From: Chaetoderma sp. LZ-2023a
Taxonomy: Eukaryota; Mollusca; Caudofoveata; Chaetodermatida; Chaetodermatidae
Length of the DNA: 64,000 bases
Reading direction: 5' to 3'
NCBI GenBank assembly: GCA_034401795.1
Contig: CM067367.1
Location: forward strand, 50,470,363-50,534,362
In this document: piece after piece, positions 55,671 to 64,000 of the stretch
Layout of the letters: every line of letters starts with the position of its first letter
Numbering within the stretch: position 1 is the first letter of the stretch
Made by a program: the position numbers and the translations under genes
The notes under the pieces: generated by a model
Databases searched by the model: none
What the model saw: only the letters and a program-made list of their open reading frames with translations
Told to the model about the DNA's origin: nothing

Positions 55671-56871
55671 CTATACAGTTTTACATTTGATGTTCTGTTC
55701 CGGTGAACAGGTGCCTTGAATAGTTAGACTACAGCACAGCTTTTAATAGGATTAATAATTCTAAAAGAAAGTTGGCATGCCTCCTCTTCTGCTGGCGTGG
55801 TAGAGCCGTAGTAAGTTTGCCCGTCTTTTTTGTTTATAGTGCCTTAAGCATATAGCGGTAAAACAGTAAGTACCTATCACGTGGTATATTGGTAGTTCCA
55901 CCGTATTTGTCAGACTAAAACTTTGAATTTCTCTATTGTGCGGACCGTTTATAATACATTGTTCGATAAGAAAATGACTACATGTCATGCCGTTATTTAT
56001 GGGGGGTGGGGGGGGGTCTGTTTTCATCCCGGCATCTTAGTCATGCGTTGGTACTTACTACGTACGAAACACATTATTTTAAACCCTGCTTCCAAATATA
56101 GGAGTGCGGAGCATGTGTGTAGGAGAATTATTTTTGAAATTCTCTCGGTGTTTTAACTGTTCAAGTTTCGGCGCTGCTTTTTATTCAGCCCGCTATTTTC
56201 ATGCCTAATAATTGCGGTAGAACTTATTTAGTTCTTAATCAAAAGTATAACAGTCTTGTCTTGTCTTATTTTCTTGTGTTTAACAAACTCATGTCTTACA
56301 AGCGTCAAGTTACTGACCACCTTGTTAAATGGCCGTTTTTAAACGGTGTGAGGACGGCCAAGCATGCGTTTCCGTAGGAGGGACTTGTCCTGCCACACCC
56401 GTACATGAATGCAGGCGGTACAATCTAGCTTACGTTGCGTGCCACAATTACAATAGATATCACAGTAATTTTACCGTCTTTTGGAGATTACGTGATTTCA
56501 ATCAACCTGAGTGATTTCACTCAACCTAAGTATCCGTATTTCCTGACGTGCTGATGAGTGTTTTTGTTATGCTTGGCTGGTTATTTTCTATTAGTCCGGC
56601 GCGGTAGTGCGGTATTAGTTTTATTGTAATAGGGATGAATTGTTGCGGTGTTAGCGGTGACAATTTTAATGGACTTTAATAGTTTTCACTCCGTAATGGC
56701 CGAGCCTTATAGCAGGCGAGACGGAGTTACTTAGGGCGGGGATAACCTTTGGGTGGCTCCCGTACTTGAATCAATCCATTATTGAATTTTCTTTCGGAGA
56801 CAAAATCCTACTCTTACCGACGGTAGACTGCTGTATATCCTGCCCTCTTATCAAAGCGGTCTGAAACTACG

Positions 56872-56928
<57 letters not shown>
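56872..56928. repeat. (AT)n microsatellite
   Basis: Alternating A/T tract. Confidence 0.95.
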
Positions 56929-56929
<1 letters not shown>

Positions 56930-57782
56930 AAGCTAGATTGTATATATTTATATGAAGCTGTGTACCGTTAGTTGATTTTTATGTCGTTCCCTATGGAGGG
57001 ATGTACCAAGGGGCGCGTAATGGTGCTTTTACATGTAGTTAACTTTCACCAATGTAAAGCTACCGCATGCTTTTGGTGAAAGGGAGTGTAGGGCGGTATA
57101 TGTTGGTATGGGTTCTGTGAGGCACTGTGTTTGGTGCGGGGAAATCTGTATGGAGTGTTTATGTTGGTCATGTTGTGCTTTTGGCTATGATCAGTTTTCC
57201 ACGCTGATCATGCCAATCTGGTGCAGGGTTATTTTTGGGGAATACGGTGAGTGGCAGGCTCACCGTATTATTGTGGTGTAGGATGAGGCGGGTTCTGTAT
57301 GCTATACGTTCTGTTTGAAATAGATAGGCGTATGCTTGTCAGATGGATGCTGGCGTATACCACATTATGTGTGGTATGTCTGTTGCCGATCCTCACCCTA
57401 TGTGGCAAATACGGTGTGTGTGTGAAGGTCTTGGCGCGGTACAGATTTTTAGTTTCCTAGCCTGGTGGCGAGTGGTGTTGGTGAATTTGGCGTTCTGTGT
57501 TTTGTGCCTGTTCTAATTGATCACTGGGATTTGGGAAATGGAACAGGGAGTCAGGTACTGGACAGGACGATTAATCTCCCGTTACACAATGGTCTGGCGC
57601 TCAGTCATTTCATTTCTTGAGCCCAGGGAATAAACGAGCCGAAAATCTGCGGACCAGGCTGCTCCCACGATTACGGTTAGTTGTTTAAAAAACTAGCGTA
57701 CTGAGGGACAATTCTCCTGTAACTATAGATCTGCCCATGTCGGAGGCATGACAGTACTCCGACGACTGGGGGAGTGTGAGGA
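56929..57782. other. Unit interior, no gene recognised
   Basis: G/T-biased plus strand with repeated 'ggtgtg' and 'atggt' phrases. No open frame or motif of note. Confidence 0.45.
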
Positions 57783-58073
57783 GTGCAGCTCGTGAGGTTA
57801 CGCGCTGGTCCGCTATGTCGCTCCACTCCATTGCACCGCAGTTACATGGTGTGCAGGAGGGCTGGTTATCTGCGGTTCTCGGGGTTGCGGATCCCGTATC
57901 GCGTCTCTCCGGAAAGTAAAAGCCCGCCCCCTAGAGCCGGTGGAACACTGATGTTCCAGTGGGGCCGTGTGACCATTGCCACCGAGATTAAACAACACTT
58001 TCTCATCCCGGCTGTTGGTGTCACCGGTATGTCAGTCCATTCTAATTTAGAGAAATGGACAAGATGTTACTGA
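57783..58073 (+). CDS. 96-codon frame with conserved FQWGR block
   Basis: The second half reads PPRAGGTLMFQWGRVTIATE and IKQHFLIPAVGVTGMSVHSN, matching the blocks at 36028-36160 (minus) and 36337-36460 (plus). The first half is not conserved and may be intron or UTR. The upstream sequence 'ccttagagccggtgg'-type boundary could hide a splice acceptor. The family is unknown to me. Confidence 0.4.
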   Translation: MQLVRLRAGPLCRSTPLHRSYMVCRRAGYLRFSGLRIPYRVSPESKSPPPRAGGTLMFQWGRVTIATEIKQHFLIPAVGVTGMSVHSNLEKWTRCY

Positions 58074-58303
58074 TTAAACAGTCACAAATTTATATACTAT
58101 ACAAACAATATCACTCGTTTGACAGTAATGAGCACGATAATACAAAAGATAGAGCCATCCGGTGTCCTTTCCACGTGGTTTCGCCAGAGGTACCACACAC
58201 TTGAATCCACAGAGGTATCCCCACACGAGAGCGCCGCAATGAAATCTCTAGGTAGTTTAATATGAACTAATATACCCCTAACACACACAAAGAAAATATT
58301 GTT

Positions 58304-58378
58304 GTTTCGAGAGAAAAGTGCCTCGCGCGGGCCTCCATCACAGGAAAATGCCTTCAACGCCAAAGCGGAGGAAAAGAG
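58304..58378 (+). repeat. 75-bp conserved motif, right-hand copy
   Basis: 'cgagagaaaagtgcctcgcg', 'cgggcctccatcacagga' and 'aaatgccttcaacgccaaag'. Nearly identical to 36686-36760 although the flanking unit sequence is much more diverged. Confidence 0.8.
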
Positions 58379-59098
58379 CTGGCCAAAAGGGCCACTCTTT
58401 TGTTCAAACAGAAAATGCTAAGTGCTAAAAATCCTAGTGAAGCCATAATTAATGCGATGCACACTGGTTTACGTGAAGACGGGACAAATGATTTCCGAAG
58501 AGGTCGCCCCACATAGCATCTACCTCTGAAGGATAGCGTGCGTACATGCTACTAAGCAAGGCTCCCGAGTCAGATAATATTCCGGTTAGCTTGTCTCGCA
58601 ACCACATTTAACATCACCAGGACAAGGGTTACAGTTTACACAAGCAAGTTTAGAAAGTGCCATGTCATTTATGGTGGGGATAGAGAGACGGATATCCATC
58701 GCTAGTGTCCTTCCCGTGAGGTCGTTGCGTATTCCAAGATCTCACCCAGACACTACAACGAATTGGATGGAGATCTGCATCTCGTCCGTCACCACGTTCT
58801 ATGGAGTTAACATTTGACCTGTCATTAGGGTAAAGTTCAAGAATGCCCAGAATTGCACTGCAGGCCAGTATACAACTAACTAATTCACATATACTATTAT
58901 TTCTCTTTGCAGTACTTCCTACATTGGCGGGGGTATCTAACTAACAAGTATCCGAAGAGATATCCGGGAGATGTATGTGAATCGGCACTTTAACCATCAC
59001 CACTCGGTGGTCAACAGTCGGATCCGGCCAACATGTCGATAGGGAATCCAGACAATTATAAAGCCTGGCGGCTGGTGGATCGTGGAAAGAGACAATAA

Positions 59099-59130
59099 CT
59101 TAATCTATATATATATATATATATAGATTA
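59099..59130. repeat. Perfect 32-bp palindrome
   Basis: Outer arms CTTAATCTATATATAT and ATATATATAGATTAAG are exact reverse complements with no loop. It could extrude as a cruciform. Confidence 0.95.
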
Positions 59131-59630
59131 AGAGGCTCTAAGGTAATTGGCAAATTTTACACAACCTAGCCGGTGTGTGGTGTTACATATCCACTACAGC
59201 CGGAAAAGAGGCGTACACTATGCGTCTCTTACAGAGAAATTGTTCCTGACCACTTCAAACCTATCCTATCGAGCTAAATAGCCAGATTTACTCGGTAACA
59301 TGTCAGGCTCAAACAATTAGAGCATGATCAGCGACCTCGGTGTAAAATTGATGCTGGTGGGGATATAGTGATGCGGATATATATGTTGCTGTATAGTATT
59401 TCCTAGCAAACTGCGGTCTAGAGTTTTTACAAATAAACAAAACATATGAACTAGATGGCTACATGCCATATGCACAACTAACTAATACACAATTAATGAA
59501 TACGATGGGAATAAAGTATCACAGGTCATTGGACCTTACGGTGCTGTTAGTTGGGAGCACCCACAGTAAACAAGGATAATATTCACATTAAGAACAGAAA
59601 AAATGTGAATGCGGTCTTAGGACCGGTAAG

Positions 59631-59715
59631 GCACCTATTAGTCATCAGTACAATATACGGAAATAATTAGATGTTCAATAGTATAGCTACTTGAGTACCT
59701 ATTGGTCATCGGTAC
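59631..59715. repeat. Pair of 21-bp near-palindromes
   Basis: The phrase CCTATTAGTCATCAGTAC (59634) and its variant CCTATTGGTCATCGGTAC (59698) are 64 bp apart, with gcac/gtac-type outer ends giving partial dyad symmetry. The same motif stands at 39004-39024 and, inverted, at 34258-34278 and 34332-34352. Confidence 0.8.
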
Positions 59716-60527
59716 GGTAAAAGTTCATGAGTTACTGAGATTGAGGTGTTAATATGTAGATAGCGCGAGATGGCACGATCTCTGATGCCGGAAAGATTTC
59801 CGCAGGCATTTTTCCGCAAACAGGGTTCCGCACCCAGGTTTCAGCAAGCAGGCTTCCGCAGGCAGGTTGGATATGGCACATTCTCAGGACAGCAAAACAG
59901 AATGGTTCAGGTGATGTCCATTAGATAGTCCCTTAACTAATACAGGATCTAAACAGTTCGTTGAAAAGTTTCCGTCCGGTGACGGTAGTATGAAAGTTGG
60001 AAGTTGGAAGTTGCCCATTAACAGATAGGGATAATGTTATATTTAATTATGCATGTAAAATAACTGGCACACGGTGCGGCGCACCGAGCAAAGTCCCACC
60101 AGACTGTGGTCTAAAAGTTAATGATCACACGCGACATGCAGCACAGAAGCTTGAATCCAATTTTCGGCGTGGGTGGCAGATCCGGCGAGTCATCCACCAA
60201 GAATCACCATCAGTTCTACATTCCGTAGAATCACATTTGGGCCAGCACGGCCCGTCCATGGAAAAACTCCACTAGGAAAGTCAGGATGCTGGAGTTATTA
60301 CCTTATTTATTCCCCGCCCCCTCGGATGGCCATCCAGAAGCATCCAAAAACTTGTATCGCAGAAAGTAGAGAACTGCTTACCAGCGCCGGTGAACTGAAA
60401 TCCGAATGGCACCGCAGTGATGATGGAATCACCATAGGTCAACAGTTACACACGTCTAGTCCGCGCAGATCCTCCTGACGGGCCATCTTTCACGCCGGTG
60501 ATGCTCTTGATCTTCGATTTTTCACCC

Positions 60528-60600
60528 CTTTTATACTACTCGTGACGTCAGAGGTAGGTACCTTAGCCAATCAGTGGCCGAGCAGTAGCCAATCAGCGTG
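60528..60600 (-). promoter_or_regulatory. Leftward promoter-like module: TATA, CRE and two CCAAT boxes
   Basis: On the minus strand TATAAAAGG (plus 60528-60536) lies below a perfect CRE TGACGTCA (60543-60550) and two identical AGCCAATCAG blocks (60565-60574 and 60587-60596) spaced two helical turns apart. The TATA to first CCAAT distance (31 bp) is the same as in the copy at 39771. A donor-like GCTG|GTAAGC on the minus strand about 140 bp downstream could end a first exon. No recognised protein follows. Confidence 0.5.
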
Positions 60601-61424
60601 CAGCTAGAAGTGGTGACGTGGCTAGGCAGGAAGTATAGACTTTCCGAGTAGGCATGTAGCTGAGAGGAGAGTGACGCGAAAGACGCGTGTTTATAAGAGA
60701 AGCGCACATAGAGGTGCGAAAGAGTTTGGGAGGGAGGCATACTTTTAGTTTTCATTTTTGACCTGGAATTATTTTCCCAGATCTTTTCTTTTTTTTGATT
60801 TGTTTTATTTCTTGGTGCATGCTGTACTTTTATTCAATCTAAGCATATTTCGACTAAACAATAGCTCGCATGGGTGTTCTCTTGTATGCGGATAATTATA
60901 TTTGCGCAGAGAGTACCCAAGCTCCAACGTAGCACAATTACTTAAAATATAATATAGATATAATATATGATATATATATGTGATCATATATAGATATGTT
61001 AAGCAGTAGTATCACAGATAAATGTAAATTACATATGCATCCCAGGTATATAAAGGGATGCATACAGTGTGGCCCATTATAGCGGATCCATATGGGTAGC
61101 CCTTGCTACCAACAATCCGTTCCGACATACTAACGCAGGAAGAAAAATAATAAGAAAAATAGTAATAATAATAGAGTAAAAAGGCTAGTTCATCAGGCAG
61201 CCCCAGCATAGCTGAGACTGCATAATGGGAATAAGACATATTCGCTACGGTGTGCTGTGTGCTTACATCGCACATGACGTGTTTACAACACAGGTATCCG
61301 CAGCGATTATTTTGTGTGAGACACAGCTATGCAAGAATATTGCGCAGCTGTGCAGGATGACCATAGCCAGCATAGGGACTGTGTTTCAATTTTAATAACA
61401 TATATAATAATAAGAAAAATATTT

Positions 61425-61428
61425 CAAA

Positions 61429-61464
<36 letters not shown>

Positions 61465-61465
61465 T
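61425..61465. repeat. (AAT)n microsatellite
   Basis: Perfect trinucleotide run. Confidence 0.95.
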
Positions 61466-61898
61466 TTCTGTTTTCCGCATACCTACTCATAAATTCTGCT
61501 GCAACCTCAACAATATTGTCCACAAACATCCACTGAAAAATTTCCCCAGCGAGTCTGGGTACCCCGACTCGTGCAGGATGGATGTGGTGGGTAGTCCTCC
61601 GCTGCCGAAATATCACTATCTATATTGCCCAGGTCGGTAATACTGAAACTGGAGGAAGGTGCGGATGTATCCATTGAAGCGCTGGTGGTGGTGGTGATGA
61701 GTGATGTACGAACTGGAGGCGGTGTGGAGACTGCTGACATCACTGTTGTCGTGGAGGTGGTGGTGGTGGTGCGGGCTACAGAATGACTGGATGCCGTTTT
61801 GATGCATGGTGCAGATAATGATGCAGCGATGGCAGATACTTTATAATTTTAACAGCCTTCAGTAACTTGCTAGCGGTTGTCCTAGGAACTGCACGGAT

Positions 61899-62441
61899 TT
61901 ATGTTGAGTGACTGATTCTCCTTTTTCTGGCGTAGGGACGATCTGGCGTGGTTACTTTGTGAACGGCAGTATCTGTTGGATTGCTAACGTTGCGCGGATG
62001 TGTGGGTGTACTGCTCTGCGGTGCGGTGATGATGGTGACTGCTTCCGTGAGGCTGATCTCCGCATCGATAATTAAACTGCACGGAGATAGGGATCGATCG
62101 GAAATGTCCTGTAACCCAGGTTCGGATATGGTCACAGGTGTTGAAATCACTATGGAAATAGGCTGGCCGATCACGGATGCTGATGCTGCGGTGATGTGTG
62201 GTGCTGTTCGTGGTGTTACTGCAGGTGCTGCTTGTGCAGAAACAGCAGGCGATGTGGTTACCAATACTGCAGGTGCTGCCGGTTCCGTTCGTGCTGGTGC
62301 TGCCGACGTTGTGGTGACTGATGCGGTGATGTTGATGGGTGCTGGCTGTGTTGCGGATGCTGCTGGTCTCACGAAATGCGGAAAGTCAATTTGTCGCCAT
62401 TTAGTATGTTTTGTTTTCGCCATCTTACCCGTAGGAAACAC
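61899..62441 (-). CDS. 180-codon Ala/Thr/Ser/Pro-rich frame, start MAKTKHTKW
   Basis: The probable start is the internal Met at 62423 (MAKTKHTKWRQIDFPHFVRP), since that residue is the one shared with MARVKHTTRK in the other copy. The middle is low-complexity Ala, Thr, Ser, Pro, Val. The end is basic (DRPYARKRRIS), a possible nuclear signal. Another Ser/Thr-rich minus frame with repeated His and Pro follows at about 61807-61507. Upstream, a CRE (63001-63008) and TATAGAAG (about 62986-62993) on the minus strand could be its promoter. Probably a disordered protein. Unrecognised, and it may be only a remnant. Confidence 0.4.
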   Translation of the reverse strand: MFPTGKMAKTKHTKWRQIDFPHFVRPAASATQPAPINITASVTTTSAAPARTEPAAPAVLVTTSPAVSAQAAPAVTPRTAPHITAASASVIGQPISIVISTPVTISEPGLQDISDRSLSPCSLIIDAEISLTEAVTIITAPQSSTPTHPRNVSNPTDTAVHKVTTPDRPYARKRRISHST

Positions 62442-63409
62442 GCTAACTGGAAGTCTAGCTTCAAAACGGCTAGCTAGGACGTCTAAGTCCTCATTCTGTT
62501 CACCAGGCTTTTATGTTACTACTAGCATACGATGCTTTTCATTTAACGCGTGTGCCACACCATACTGAGTAGCTGAATACAGGTACTTGCAGTTCGCTCA
62601 GAATGCATGTTGTAACAGATGATCACGATTAACATGAAGTGTCAAGTCCGAATTCTGGGAAAACGCACGCTTACGGGGCTGTCCGTTAGGCTGTAACGTT
62701 GTACATCTTCCCAAGTTGAGCTGGCGCTGAATCCTCCGAGCTGTCGGACAGGACACGATCTTCCGCAGGCGACATCTTATTTCTGCATAATGATAAATAC
62801 GCAGAACCGCTTAACCTATCCTAAATATCCTACCTTTTCATAACTTTCCTGGCCAAATATAATAGTAATAAATTAGTAATAAGAACAGCAGAATTTGGTT
62901 TGCGACACGAAAGTAGCCTAATGCTCGATCTTCCCTTGTGTCGCATTTTGATGAGAAGATGAACTTTCAGTACACGCTTTCCTCCTTCTATACTTTTTGG
63001 TGACGTCACAGGAGGGCAGATGACCACACCCGAAAGCTTTAGGGTGAGTCGGGTCACGCCCTATATAGAATGCTTTTAATTTTAATGTTCCCAGAGTCGG
63101 ATGATATATTCCTTCTGTAGAAAGGAAGTAAATATAAATATAAAAAGGAAGGATAGTCGCTTTCATCCCCACTCGGCGGGTAATCAAGTTTTCGACCAAC
63201 AATAAAATCCGGAACTACTTATTCGCGTGGAAGCTCACCTTTTAATTAATGTGAAGCGGTTTTTCAGATTGGATGATTATAAACTCGCCTGTTCAGATTT
63301 CAAGCTGGAACGCCCGATGGGGTGTGGGAGAGCGTGATGACGTCAGCGGCAATAGCCCAGAACCACCCACTCTCGCTTCTTCAATCACTCTGTGGTAGAT
63401 ACGCGTTTG

Positions 63410-64000
63410 GGCGAAATTATAAGTGAAGATCACGTGGTTCTGGTTTGGAAAACATGTGGTTGATAGGAAACTTAGGCAAAATTTATGTAATGGCGGAGTA
63501 TTGATGCTGCCGATTACTTGTAATAGATGTGAAAACCGGAAATATATGGTTTCAATTCTGTTCCTCAGAACAGTGTCCCTCTATATGCGCACGATCTTAT
63601 ACATGCGTTGCCTCTTGTCTGTAATTGGTGTATTCCAGCCCGTGTTGATCTATGACTGGAATATGTAGGTAAGAGAATATTGAAACGTCTCCATTATGTT
63701 ATACTGTCGAAGTTGTGATGCTGCTTAACCCGCCCGCACGCTAATGATTTGTATACGCGGTAGAACAGTCATGTTCTTAATCAAAATTACGACAGTATAG
63801 CTGACTGTAATTATTATTTGGTTTAAACAGCTCCATGTCTTGCGGAAATCAAGTGTACTAACTCCGCGAAGCTGGACTGTGTTTTCCAAGTGGGTGAACT
63901 GCCAAGCATCCTCCTCTATGGGTAGGACTAGTCCCATCCTCACCTACGCCAATCTTAATTTATTACAATACAGCTCGGAAAATGCGCGCATCAGCTTTAC
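63410..64000 (+). repeat. Start of a further unit copy
   Basis: Matches about 55.8-56.45 kb: 'acatgcgttgcc' versus 'tcatgcgttggt', 'gcggtagaacagtcatgttc' versus 'gcggtagaacttatttagtt', and 'catgtctt', 'gccaagcat', 'aggactagtcc' versus 'gggacttgtcc'. Runs off the window. Confidence 0.6.

Larger units (their letters stand above)
55690..63400 (+). repeat. Full-length direct copy of the 7-kb unit
   Basis: The longest copy. Its 57.93-63.38 kb part matches 36.3-42.6 kb. Its 56.05-56.45 kb part matches 63.61-64.0 kb ('gcggtagaac', 'gttcttaatcaaaa', 'gccaagcat'), giving a tandem period of about 7.56 kb. The stretch 56.5-57.8 kb has no counterpart in the window. Confidence 0.7.

Overview
The window reads as non-coding-rich metazoan DNA, most likely from a marine invertebrate (a lophotrochozoan such as a mollusc or brachiopod fits; I cannot name the species). 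The reasons are an intron-split neuropeptide-type GPCR with a Gln/His-rich third loop, many long CAG/TAG, ACGC, AT and GTCC microsatellites, dense short foldback repeats, and a Polinton. Host coding sequence is sparse: only one host gene is convincing.

Layout. 0-4.6 kb: satellites and microsatellites. 4.6-10.4 kb: a 5.7-kb DNA transposon with long terminal inverted repeats and one broken minus-strand gene of a multi-copy, apparently unclassified protein family. 10.5-14.1 kb: tandem and foldback repeats. 16.25-18.5 kb: about 105 copies of a 21-bp repeat. 13.4-31.5 kb: a cluster of about ten copies of a roughly 340-bp foldback repeat carrying cAMP-response-element-like palindromes. 21.9-25.5 kb: a two-coding-exon class A GPCR on the minus strand, whose intron holds a 500-base assembly gap. 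27.0-28.3 kb: a decayed plus-strand gene distantly related to the transposon gene at 5-9.6 kb.

33.4-64 kb is the most unusual part. A diverged 7-7.6 kb unit occurs as an inverted partial copy (33.4-36.2 kb), a head-to-head direct copy (36.3-42.6 kb), another copy (55.7-63.4 kb) and the start of a further one (63.4 kb onward). The unit carries a short peptide block with the motif FQWGR seen three times, a leftward TATA plus CCAAT promoter-like module conserved in two copies, an imperfect 21-bp palindrome, a roughly 75-bp conserved motif, and a minus-strand low-complexity frame starting MA(R/K)(V/T)KHT. I do not recognise this unit.

Between two unit copies sits a compact Polinton-family fossil (42.93-55.58 kb) with near-identical terminal inverted repeats. 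Its parts are a protein-primed DNA polymerase B, a remnant retroviral-type integrase, capsid-like genes and small membrane or structural genes. It is broken, but much younger than the repeat units around it.
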